DNA of 32,151 bases from assembly GCA_004322465.1 (NCBI GenBank), contig SCVO01000006.1, positions 1 to 32,151 on the forward strand, in the 5' to 3' direction. Position 1 is the stretch's first letter, and the number at the start of each line of letters is the position of its first letter. Below the pieces are notes generated by a model that saw only the letters and a list, made by a program, of their open reading frames with translations, did no database searches and had not been told where the DNA came from. This DNA is from Candidatus Nitrosotenuis sp. Lineage in GTDB: Archaea > Thermoproteota > Nitrososphaeria > Nitrososphaerales > Nitrosopumilaceae. The translations under genes and the position numbers were made by a program. Below, piece after piece: positions 15,843 to 23,017 of this stretch.

Positions 15843-17246
15843 CTATTTCTTGCAGATTACCTTACTTGATTCCCCTCCATCATACAGATAAGATATTGCG
15901 CTTAGATCACATTCTGAGATGTACGGGTAACTAGTTGTGATTACTGGAGCCATCATATCTTCAGGAGCAGTAGAATGCGCCAATCCAAATCCATGCCCAA
16001 GTTCATGTCTCACAAGTGTCTTTAGATCTTCAGTACTAAGATCGTTAATGTCGTATACTGTAATCGTAGACTTTAGTATCTGATGGTTTTCTTCATCCAC
16101 TATTGACTTTGTATATCCTGAATAACCGTCAGGATTTGATAAATCCGTGAGTTCGATTTCAATATTGCCAGTAGCAGTTCCCTCATCTATGTCAAAGTGA
16201 AGGTTTTTGATAATGTTGAATTTTGTGTCAGTTGTGATGCTGTTTAGAGCACCATACCAACCAACATAGTAAGTAGAGTTTGTTCCTTTTGTGCCTTTAT
16301 GCGTTACAGAGTCATCCAATTCAATTTTTTGTCCAGACATGATCACATCCAGTATTGCGTCCAGTCTTTCCTTTGTAGCATATTTGGAATTCAGGACGTG
16401 TATGTGAAACGGCATGTCCGGTGGGGTTTTCCAAGATATCCACGTGTCTACAACATCCCCTCGCAGGTTTTGGATCAGATAATTTGTTGAAAGAGGATGA
16501 GATAGAGATCCCGAATACTCCCTATTAGAAACTCCAGAAGGATTTAGATAAAAAATGCCGCCACCTATCAAAACAACAATCATCACAGTTACGAGTAGAA
16601 TTACTTGTTTTTTATTTTGTAACTGTAATTTTTTGAGAAATATTGTACTTTTCAGATGTTCAATTGAGCGATATGTGTTTTTTGCGGTACTTCCAGAATA
16701 AACATTTGCACTTTCTCTTAACTTGTCAGATGCATCATTTGCAGTTTTTTTCATATGTTCAACTACGATATTTGTTCTTGCCATTAAATTGAGAGTGACG
16801 ATATGTGCAGTTTGTTTTAGATTTTCAGATTCTTTTTGTGCACTTCGTCTTAGATTTTCTGCTGAAACTTTAGCAGATTCTTTTAGATTTGAAGAGTGCA
16901 TTTGTGCACTTCGTCTTAGATTTTCTGCTGAAACTTTAGCAGATTCTTTTAGATTTTCTGCTTTAATTACAGTAGTTCTTTGTAGATTTTCAGATACAAC
17001 CTCTGCATAATGTTGAGCATTATCCAATTCTATTTTTTCAATATTTTTAATATTAACCGAGGCAATATTTGCGAGTCTTTTTAGATTTTCAGATTCAACT
17101 TTTGCACTTTCTCCCAAATTTTCAATTTCAGTTTGGGCACTATTTTTAAGATTATTGTTTTCTACCGCTATTTTATTTATTAAACTCTCAGAGTCACATA
17201 CGGCATTATCTATCAAATTTAGAGATTCAGCCAAGGCAGAATTCAA
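15843..17246 (-). CDS. Membrane-tethered matrixin-like metalloprotease with 11-residue coiled-coil repeats
   Basis: The frame from TTG 17246 gives 467 residues, but the true protein is longer (see the upstream extension). Residues 1-185 are continuous 11-residue repeats with the pattern NLxxSAxxxxE, a hendecad coiled coil. A helix follows, then one membrane segment (about residues 214-234) and an extracytoplasmic domain of about 230 residues. The zinc site is complete: HELGHGFGLAH gives His414, Glu415, His418 and His424, and a Met-turn lies in DMMAP. Two Cys near the end (SECDL and VICKK) may form a disulfide. This is the metzincin (matrixin-like) arrangement. Two paralogues of the catalytic domain lie at 23001-24941 and 25492-26541. 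Substrates are unknown. The coiled coil would lie in the cytoplasm. Confidence 0.87.
   Translation of the reverse strand: MNSALAESLNLIDNAVCDSESLINKIAVENNNLKNSAQTEIENLGESAKVESENLKRLANIASVNIKNIEKIELDNAQHYAEVVSENLQRTTVIKAENLKESAKVSAENLRRSAQMHSSNLKESAKVSAENLRRSAQKESENLKQTAHIVTLNLMARTNIVVEHMKKTANDASDKLRESANVYSGSTAKNTYRSIEHLKSTIFLKKLQLQNKKQVILLVTVMIVVLIGGGIFYLNPSGVSNREYSGSLSHPLSTNYLIQNLRGDVVDTWISWKTPPDMPFHIHVLNSKYATKERLDAILDVIMSGQKIELDDSVTHKGTKGTNSTYYVGWYGALNSITTDTKFNIIKNLHFDIDEGTATGNIEIELTDLSNPDGYSGYTKSIVDEENHQILKSTITVYDINDLSTEDLKTLVRHELGHGFGLAHSTAPEDMMAPVITTSYPYISECDLSAISYLYDGGESSKVICKK
16835..16956 (-). repeat. 66-bp tandem duplication inside the hendecad region
   Basis: Fifty-six identical bases occur at 16835-16890 and again at 16901-16956, offset by 66 bp. 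Each copy encodes two successive hendecads (NLKESAKVSAE then NLRRSAQ...). It is the most recent duplication of an otherwise diverged 33-bp-periodic array. Confidence 0.95.
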
Positions 17247-17488
17247 TAGATTTTCAGATTCAATTCGTCCACTCGTTACGAGATTTTTGGATTTAGTAAG
17301 ATCTTCTTTTATTAGATTGTCAGATTCAATAAGATCTGATTTTATTAGATTTTCAGATTCAATTCGTTCTTGTTCTTTCAGATTTTCAGCTTCAATTCGT
17401 TCTTGTTCTTTCAGATTTTTGTCTTTAATGAAAGGTTCAATAAAATCATCAACAAAATTATCATCAGTCGTTGTTATTCACTTTCCAT
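17247..17488 (-). other. Upstream coding extension of the metalloprotease, with a missing or frameshifted start
   Basis: The reading frame is open for 77 more codons upstream of TTG 17246, up to a TGA at 17478-17480. It continues the same hendecad pattern (NLKEQERIEAE, NLKEQERIESE, NLIKSDLIESD, NLIKEDLTKSK, NLVTSGRIESE) straight through the TTG, which is therefore an internal Leu. No ATG, GTG or TTG occurs in this extension. Just upstream, ATG 17486-17488 opens MESE in another frame and stops at once; AT-rich TATA-like sequence (17505-17518) lies about 20-28 nt before it. Either the start is non-canonical, or a frameshift (real, programmed or a sequence error) lies at about 17470-17480. Confidence 0.75.
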
Positions 17489-18108
17489 AATAGTAAGAAT
17501 ACTGAATATGGTCATATGTTAGTAATGTCGCTCTTACATTTATCTTGTTCTAAAGACATCAATTCTAGTAGTGAACGATTGGTTGGCAAATTGGATTCAA
17601 TCAAATACATGAGATCATTCAAATCTTGTGAAGCCCATTATTGTAAGAAAATTAGTTGAATATGAGCAGAGAGTGGATGTGGTTGCATGTAGGACATAAG
17701 GAATGGCAGTACAGAGTTAGCAGTTGGAATTTTACTTATTCGTAATAGTGGATTTTCGTTTTTCTATGGCGATAAGATACAATAAAAAGAGATGTTTGAT
17801 TTATTGGAAAAAACAATGCTCAGATTTGAAAATGAGAGACGGATTGCGCATGATGAAATCGAGAATTTATTACGCATCAGGATTACCTAGGCGAATCTAT
17901 CTTGTCTTAAAGCCTCAAACAATTCTGGGGCGTCATCCATGATCGCCTGTATTTCTTGCAGAAACAGTTCGTCAGTCACACCGTATGATACGGCATGGCA
18001 TTTTATTAACACGGTGTCATTTTAAACGAAAGATTGTTCATATCTGGGCTCAAGATCTATGGTGCTCCATTTTACGCAATGATGCTTGAGTGCGATTAAT
18101 GCAGAGAT
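17489..18108. other. 620-bp low-coding stretch with gene fragments
   Basis: No full gene is evident. Short frames suggest decay: on the plus strand MFDLLEKTMLRFENE... (from ATG 17792, 32 codons), and on the minus strand a 41-codon frame (17887-18012, listed separately). Base composition is AT-rich and stops are frequent in all frames. It may be a relic of a signalling gene, but nothing can be named. Confidence 0.45.
17887..18012 (-). CDS. Possible 41-aa small protein, unknown
   Basis: A GTG at 18010-18012 opens a 41-residue frame, with an in-frame TAA 9 nt upstream. The product starts VLIKCHAVSYG and continues TDELFLQEIQAIMDDAPELFEALR, an acidic amphipathic helix that looks protein-like. It has no clear TATA box at the expected distance and no Shine-Dalgarno sequence. 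It may be a real small gene or the preserved end of a decayed one. Confidence 0.3.
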   Translation of the reverse strand: MLIKCHAVSYGVTDELFLQEIQAIMDDAPELFEALRQDRFA

Positions 18109-19200
18109 TTATGGTTTTGACTTTTTGCTGTGATTAACTAGTTTTTGCAGTATTACAGAATGCCAGCCAGTCGAATAATTCTCAAATCCAGGAGAAAGCG
18201 CATGGCCAATGCAGCATTGCGTGCCGGCATATTCAGTAAACATGTAATTCTTTTTTTCGCCAAAAAGACTTGTTTTTTTGTCAAACTGTAGCGTTTCTTT
18301 TAGCATTTTGCCATCAGAGTCGGCCAGTATCAGCCCGTCACCGTCAACAATGCAAATCCTAGTGTGATTTTTTTCATCTGCGTCTATTGGGGTGTGATTA
18401 ATTATTGTCTGAGAGAGGGATTCCCACTTGAAAATTACCCCCAGGACTCCGATTATCTTGCCTTTTGTGTCACCGTTTTCACGAACGGCCGCAGAATACA
18501 CTATTGCGAGATCATTGTTCACTAGCGGAGATCGTGACACAGATTGAAATCCAAACTCACTGCCACTTTTTGTCCTCATTGCGCTTGTGAACCATTTCGT
18601 GTTTGCGACGTTGGTGTTTACTGAGGAATATTTTTCCTTATTTCCGTTCACTACGATGTTTCCATCCACATCGGCTAGCACCAAGTCATAGTAAACGGTG
18701 TAAGCTTGCAGTATGACGTTGAGGCGTTGCGATGTGGATTCGTACACGTCTTTGGTTTTTTTCGTTAATGCGTCAACTACGTTGCCATCAGTTGCCCACC
18801 ACCTCACGTCTGCAGTCCTCTCATACAGGTTACGATCGATTAGATCAATGTTGACCAAAGCCAGATCAGACAGCCTGTTTCCCCGATATTCCTTTGATTG
18901 GGATTTGATCAGGGTGCCAACTTCCAGTATTTCCTTTGTGTCCTTTCGCATTCGCTCAGTAATCTTTATTGTCTCATCGGATAACTCGCTCATGTTTGCA
19001 GCAACTATTCCAAAAGGCCTTCCAAAGGTTCCTGCCCGTGCAGCCTCAATTGACGCATTGACTGAGAGCACGTGCGTTTTATGATTAATGTTATCTACTT
19101 TGTCAATTGCATTGTCCAGTTTTTCTGCAATAAGATCTGTAAACTCAACCACTTCTTCTAAAGTAAATTTTTTTCCCTGGATTGTTTCAGATACTTGCAC
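18109..19200 (-). CDS. Soluble chemoreceptor-tip plus Cache-domain sensor
   Basis: This 363-residue protein has no signal peptide or membrane helix. The first 100 residues resemble the hairpin tip of methyl-accepting chemotaxis proteins, including HVLSVNASIEAARAGTFG and the following GIVAANMSELSDE, the part that docks CheA and CheW. Residues of about 120-355 resemble a double Cache sensing domain (ADVRWWATDGNVVDALTK, YYDLVLADVDGNIVVNG, ICIVDGDGLILADSDG). The order is inverted relative to ordinary receptors and the Cache part would be cytoplasmic. The start is GTG 19200, since an in-frame TAA lies upstream. A TTTAAA box (19244-19249) is 25 nt before an out-of-frame ATG at 19222, which leaves a leader of about 22 nt for the GTG. 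No che genes are in the window. Confidence 0.82.
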   Translation of the reverse strand: MQVSETIQGKKFTLEEVVEFTDLIAEKLDNAIDKVDNINHKTHVLSVNASIEAARAGTFGRPFGIVAANMSELSDETIKITERMRKDTKEILEVGTLIKSQSKEYRGNRLSDLALVNIDLIDRNLYERTADVRWWATDGNVVDALTKKTKDVYESTSQRLNVILQAYTVYYDLVLADVDGNIVVNGNKEKYSSVNTNVANTKWFTSAMRTKSGSEFGFQSVSRSPLVNNDLAIVYSAAVRENGDTKGKIIGVLGVIFKWESLSQTIINHTPIDADEKNHTRICIVDGDGLILADSDGKMLKETLQFDKKTSLFGEKKNYMFTEYAGTQCCIGHALSPGFENYSTGWHSVILQKLVNHSKKSKP

Positions 19201-19368
19201 GAGTATACTTGGTACTTTCCATTAGAATCCTTTGTATGATTGCTTTAAACAAACAAGATGTCATATAACGACAAAAGGTTGTTTTCCAGATAACAGGCAA
19301 CAAAAAACTAGAATTGCAAACCTACTGCGTTTGGCAACAGAGACAGGTTTTGTCATTTGCTGTCGAGT

Positions 19369-19842
19369 TTAGATTCGGCATATCGCGCAGATGGTGTTCT
19401 CTTGAGTTTGAATATGATAGTGCCCTCCAAAATCTTTTAGAATGTTGCAAAACAAAGACTTGAAAAACAAATTGCCAATATCCCCCATCTCATGGCTAAT
19501 TCTCAAGTATGCCTTGCCCGCACGAAAATAACAAGTTGTTTGAGCAGACATCGGGGAGGCGATTTTTTCCAGAATGGAGCGTGTTTGTTCAAGTGTTTGA
19601 CGCTGCAAGCCAGGGCTCGCTTTGTTTTCTTCCAAGATTGCCAGCACATATGGCTCTATTGCGGACGTCGCCTTTTGTTCAAGCAAGTCCTTTATTTTTT
19701 GCCACTCCTGCGCAGAACCAGCCATCGTAGCCCGCCCCACCTCATTAATGGTCAAATGGTCAGCGTCAGACAGGCGCGCGACTCCTTCAAACTCTGTCAG
19801 TGTGCCTTTGTTTGGTTCCTGGCTTTTTGAGAGGCTTTTCAA
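19369..19842 (-). CDS. 157-aa protein of unknown function
   Basis: I do not recognise this protein. It begins with a polar segment (SKSQEPNKGTLTEFEGVARLSD), has a long helical middle (EWQKIKDLLEQKATSAIEPYVLAILEENK) and ends in a Cys/His-containing tail (HYHIQTQENTICAICRI). No membrane segment is seen. The start is TTG 19842. The nearest AT-rich element is not at an ideal distance. The small gene at 19916-20068 lies 73 bp upstream on the same strand, and its TATA box could drive both. Confidence 0.6.
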   Translation of the reverse strand: MKSLSKSQEPNKGTLTEFEGVARLSDADHLTINEVGRATMAGSAQEWQKIKDLLEQKATSAIEPYVLAILEENKASPGLQRQTLEQTRSILEKIASPMSAQTTCYFRAGKAYLRISHEMGDIGNLFFKSLFCNILKDFGGHYHIQTQENTICAICRI

Positions 19843-19915
19843 ATTACACTTGTTAGTTTTATGTTGCGTGTATTAGCTAGTGTTTGTAAAAAACATACAG
19901 ACATGTGCAGCATTG

Positions 19916-20068
19916 CTATCTGCATTCATCTTCGGCCGATAACGATTTCATGGATTTTGTAAACAGCATTGATGTCTTAAAATTAGCCTCAAGCGGATCG
20001 TCGTTTTTTTCCATGGTGAGCCTTTTGTTCCCACGTCTTTGCAGACGCATGTTATCATGCTGGCACAT
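19916..20068 (-). CDS. Small basic protein, 50 aa, unknown
   Basis: ATG 20066-20068 opens a 50-residue frame beginning MCQHDNMRLQRRGNKRL and ending SLSAEDECR. The first third is strongly basic, and the rest is mixed and helical. The main support is an excellent TATA box (ATATAAAATA, 20091-20100) centred 27 nt upstream, the leaderless spacing seen across this window. A shorter start at ATG 20014 would give 32 residues. It precedes the 157-aa unknown gene on the same strand. Confidence 0.5.
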   Translation of the reverse strand: MCQHDNMRLQRRGNKRLTMEKNDDPLEANFKTSMLFTKSMKSLSAEDECR

Positions 20069-20090
20069 GGGTTTGCTACGTTTTGCAGCA

Positions 20091-20100
20091 ATATAAAATA
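20091..20100 (-). promoter_or_regulatory. TATA box for the 50-aa gene
   Basis: TATTTTATAT on the minus strand is centred about 27 nt before ATG 20068. Confidence 0.5.
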
Positions 20101-20176
20101 GCACGGACTTGGCAAACCGCCAAAAGCAGAATGGAAGAATAGAATGGTTTTTTAGCAAATATTTCCTTTTTCGTTT

Positions 20177-20893
20177 GTGCAGTTTCAGATTCTAAACAAC
20201 CCCATGAGCATACTCGAAGTCCACATGGGCAAGGGGGAAAGCATCACGGCAGAGGCAGGTGCACTTGTATTCATGAAGGGGAACATCGAAATCAAGACTA
20301 GAATGCGAGGGGGCTTTCTAAAGACGGTAAAGGTTTCGCTTTTGGGAAACGAGTCGTTTTTTGTCAACGACTATGTTGCAGGCGAGGATGGTTGCGTTTT
20401 GGGGCTGACAGGCCCCCCGGTAGGAGACATAGTAGAAATTCCAATAGACAGCGACAATGGATTCATAGTGCAATCAGGCTCATACATCGCATCCACCCCA
20501 GGAGTCGACATAGACACAAAATGGCAGGGATTCACAAAGGGAATTTTCGGGAGCGAGATTTTCATGCTAAAGGTCACGGGAAGCGGAAAGGTGTTCTGCA
20601 ATGCATATGGAAGCATAATAAAAAAACAGATTGCAGGCGGAGAGAAAATGATCCTTGACAACTATCATCTTGTTGCGCTAAGCCAGAACTCAGAGTACAG
20701 AGTGACGAAATTTGGGGGATTGAAGAACACAATTCTTGGCGGAGAGGGGCTGGTCACTGAAATCGTCGGGCCCGCCACAATATACTTGCAGACAAAGAAC
20801 CTCAAGGAACTCATAGATCTTCTCGGCGTCAAACACACAAGTGAGACCCAGGGAAGCGGGATGTCCATTGGCGGCTTTAGGTTCGGCACGTAG
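20177..20893 (+). CDS. AIM24/TIGR00266-family protein
   Basis: This 238-residue protein belongs to the AIM24 (TIGR00266) family, a double beta-barrel, trimer-forming fold found widely in bacteria and archaea. Family traits are the start MQFQILNNPMSILEVHMGKGESITAEAGALVFM, Gly-rich turns (GGEGLVTEIVGPATIYLQT) and a C-terminal Gly-rich tail. Members are of unclear function; the mitochondrial homologue supports inner-membrane organisation. There is no signal peptide. GTG 20177 is the start. It is convergent with the receiver gene, with stop codons one base apart. Confidence 0.9.
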   Translation: MQFQILNNPMSILEVHMGKGESITAEAGALVFMKGNIEIKTRMRGGFLKTVKVSLLGNESFFVNDYVAGEDGCVLGLTGPPVGDIVEIPIDSDNGFIVQSGSYIASTPGVDIDTKWQGFTKGIFGSEIFMLKVTGSGKVFCNAYGSIIKKQIAGGEKMILDNYHLVALSQNSEYRVTKFGGLKNTILGGEGLVTEIVGPATIYLQTKNLKELIDLLGVKHTSETQGSGMSIGGFRFGT

Positions 20894-20894
20894 A

Positions 20895-21302
20895 TTATGA
20901 TGCGTGGGATTTAAACGCCTCGTTGACTAGTGGAATGATTTCGTCTGCAAACGACTGTTTCCCCATGAACCCATCAATATGGATTGACGGCAAGACCTTG
21001 CGGAATTCCGCCAAGGTTATTCTAATCGTAGTGATCAGCAGAATTTTGATGCCTCTGTTTTCCAGTCTTGTTTTTTTGATAAATTCAAACGCAGTCATGC
21101 TTTTTGTAGTCGAATCGTAAATCAGAAGGCGGTAATTATCTGGGTTCTTTTGAAATTCGCTCAATGCCAGAAAAGGATCCGTGAACACGTCGGTTTTGAA
21201 ATGATTTTCCTCCAGTATTGATTTGATTGAGTATGCGGTGTTGGACTCGTCCACCACAACTAGTATTTGCTGATGTTGAGTAACACCTGCCATATCGCAC
21301 AA
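20895..21302 (-). CDS. Stand-alone receiver domain (response-regulator-like)
   Basis: This 135-residue single receiver domain has no output domain. The conserved sites are recognisable: the acidic pair Asp18/Glu19 (VVVDES), the phospho-acceptor Asp63 (LLIYDSTTKSMTAFEF), Thr91/Thr92 (LLITTI) and the switch Lys114 (GFMGKQS). It may act as a phosphate shuttle or by protein-protein contact. Starts are TTG 21302 or ATG 21293. No TATA box is obvious at the leaderless distance, so a leader may exist. No kinase gene is adjacent; the nearest, at 3-842, is far away. Confidence 0.85.
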   Translation of the reverse strand: MCDMAGVTQHQQILVVVDESNTAYSIKSILEENHFKTDVFTDPFLALSEFQKNPDNYRLLIYDSTTKSMTAFEFIKKTRLENRGIKILLITTIRITLAEFRKVLPSIHIDGFMGKQSFADEIIPLVNEAFKSHAS

Positions 21303-21761
21303 GTCACGACCAAATCGCGTCCAAATCCTAGATAGTGATTTCGTCTATTAAGCACACAGTTAGAAAGTTCTATAGATTTGTAATCTAGTAAAACATCAAA
21401 CGCGTCTTATTCAGAACATGGTAATGTTACAAGAGAACATTTCCATTTTTGGAAACAATTTTTGGTTTCCAAAGGATCGCATCAACACATGAAAACAAAA
21501 CGGCAAATTTTGCAAAACAAAAATTGTTTTTCTTTGTATGGTGGAGAGACATTTCCAAGTTTTGTTTTAGTTCTGAGAAGATGCATTGTAATAATTGCCA
21601 TGACTGAAAACCATCAATTGCTTCTCTACAAGTTTACTCTTGCCACTAGTTTGGCACGCGTTCAGAAAAGTTCCCTATGGAACTAAGGTGCGAATATCCG
21701 TAATCCGTCATTTCCGGTTTTGGCAGAGGGGGTTTTTAAGATAGAATTTCACAATCAAACC
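21303..21761. other. 459-bp gap with several hairpin-forming repeats
   Basis: No convincing gene is present. Three compact inverted repeats lie here: TAGATT/AATCTA (21373-21378 and 21382-21387), TTTGGAAAC/GTTTCCAAA (21448-21456 and 21465-21473, loop 8) and AAAACAA/TTGTTTT (21514-21520 and 21524-21530). The promoter of the next gene lies at 21733-21740. A non-coding RNA or regulatory region is possible. Confidence 0.45.
21733..21740 (+). promoter_or_regulatory. TATA box of the RHH-like gene
   Basis: TTTTTAAG is centred about 26 nt before ATG 21762. It favours that start over the in-frame TTG at 21720, which lies upstream of the box. Confidence 0.55.
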
Positions 21762-22046
21762 ATGGCAGGTAAGGACTCACCAAAGGTGCCAAAGAGCAAG
21801 AAAAGCATCACATTAGAGAAGGAAATCGAGACAAAGGTACGTAAGATTCAAGCGCGGTTAATCGAAAAAACAGATCAATCCTGGAGCATATCCATGGTTT
21901 TGAACATGCTTGTGACCGGCGGCTTAATGCACACCAAGAAAATGAGCAAATCAGATTGGCAAAAAGTAAGATCGATGGTCGAACAAAAGGCAGTGAGTTT
22001 TGACGATTCGATGATTACAGATTTTGTAAAAAAGATCGGCGAATAA
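21762..22046 (+). CDS. Ribbon-helix-helix-like small DNA-binding protein
   Basis: This 94-residue basic protein has a start MAGKDSPKVPKSKK, then a segment (SITLEKEIETKVRKIQARL) that could be the strand and first helix of a ribbon-helix-helix fold. A second helix with hydrophobic spacing (SWSISMVLNMLVTGGL) follows, and the C-terminal half is helical (VEQKAVSFDDSMITDFVKKI). RHH proteins bind DNA as dimers. ATG 21762 fits a TATA box; an in-frame TTG at 21720 lies upstream of it and is less likely. The family call rests on the pattern only. It could regulate the neighbouring sensor or protease genes. Confidence 0.65.
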   Translation: MAGKDSPKVPKSKKSITLEKEIETKVRKIQARLIEKTDQSWSISMVLNMLVTGGLMHTKKMSKSDWQKVRSMVEQKAVSFDDSMITDFVKKIGE

Positions 22047-22126
22047 TAAATCACGACAGATACGGTCCCAATTACTTCAAAATGATACCCATCCATCTGA
22101 CGATGCCAGCATTCAGAGACAAGAAG

Positions 22127-22825
22127 CTAACTTGACTTGTCCTGGTCTTTTTTTATTTTCCCTAATTCTGCAATAAGTCCATCAATTTTCCCAGATACGG
22201 ATTTTGAAAAGAGCACGCCGGACGCTGTCGTAAATGATATGATTGCTACAACCATAACCGTATTCATGTAAAAAATACTGTTGTATCTATCAGTCAAGTT
22301 TTCATTTGCTTCTGAAAGTTCGCTACGTTCGCTTTTCAGGGCAACTTGAATCGCCTCAAGTGCATCGCCTTCTTTTTCTTCAAGCTCCTTGCGAAGGGCT
22401 TGAAGGTCGGGTTGGGTGAGTGTTTTTTCTGATTTTATAATTTCGTCAGAGATGCTGAAAAGGCTGTTTGTTTTTTCTTGAATGTTCTTTGCCAATCCAA
22501 TTTCATCCGGAAAATACACGTACGCCAAAGACTGGTATGTGCCAAACGCATCATTGTATTCTTTTTTTCCCTCCGCAATAAGGCTGAGCTCGTCCGCTGT
22601 CTCGGATTGACCGGAAACTAGCAAATATTCATTGGTTGATGAAACAACCCTCAGGACAGAGAATTTCATTTCATTCAGTGCTGCCAGTGAGGGTATGGTA
22701 CGATCACCTATCTGATGAGTTGATTCCTGTAATTTCGTCAAAGAGGCCAGGGTGAAATAACCTACAAATCCTACTTGTACACAAACTATTATGATTATTA
22801 TCAGCATGCTATTTCTAATCTTCAC
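22127..22825 (-). CDS. Four-helix-bundle sensor domain with two membrane helices and no output domain
   Basis: This 232-residue protein has a membrane helix at residues 6-25, an extracytoplasmic helical region of about 160 residues (LTKLQESTHQIGDRTIPSLAALNEMKFSVLR...) typical of 4HB_MCP sensors, a second membrane helix (about residues 186-208) and a 24-residue cytoplasmic tail. The HAMP, kinase or chemotaxis domain expected after it is missing; the tail ends KIKKDQDKSS. It could pass its signal to another protein through helix packing, or it may be a truncated receptor. GTG 22825 has a perfect GGAGG 8 nt upstream, but a TATA-like TTTTAAAA is centred only about 22 nt before the start, so the two signals conflict. 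Confidence 0.82.
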   Translation of the reverse strand: MKIRNSMLIIIIIVCVQVGFVGYFTLASLTKLQESTHQIGDRTIPSLAALNEMKFSVLRVVSSTNEYLLVSGQSETADELSLIAEGKKEYNDAFGTYQSLAYVYFPDEIGLAKNIQEKTNSLFSISDEIIKSEKTLTQPDLQALRKELEEKEGDALEAIQVALKSERSELSEANENLTDRYNSIFYMNTVMVVAIISFTTASGVLFSKSVSGKIDGLIAELGKIKKDQDKSS

Positions 22826-22833
22826 AATATTCT

Positions 22834-22838
22834 CCTCC
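22834..22838 (-). promoter_or_regulatory. Strong Shine-Dalgarno before GTG 22825
   Basis: GGAGG (followed by AGA) lies 8 nt before the GTG. It is unusual in a region where most starts look leaderless. Confidence 0.6.
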
Positions 22839-22980
22839 AGAACTTTTTAAAAGACAGCATAGAGAATTTCCGACCATTTTTATTCCAAAATTCCAACATG
22901 AAAATCAATTATTAAGAATAATCAAGAATATCAGGTATGGAAATGATACAGGCAAGACATTACAGATTATTTAATAAATG

Positions 22981-23017
22981 AAAAAACCCCAGTTGCGGCA
23001 TCACTCGCAAACTGAGG
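22981..23017 (-). terminator. Hairpin with T-run overlapping the protease stop codon
   Basis: On the minus strand CCTCAGTTTGCG pairs with CGCAACTGGGG (one bulge, one mismatch) around an 8-nt loop, and six T follow. The stop codon of the 646-aa protease (23001-23003) lies inside the loop region. The form is that of an intrinsic terminator. Confidence 0.65.

Noticed and set aside
16723-17490. Plus-strand frames opposite the hendecad repeats
   Set aside because: They show repeated Phe/Arg/Ser patterns that are the reverse reading of the coiled-coil repeats.
21462-21686. 74-codon plus-strand frame in the hairpin-rich gap
   Set aside because: There is no promoter at a fitting distance, its composition is not protein-like, and it crosses the inverted repeats.
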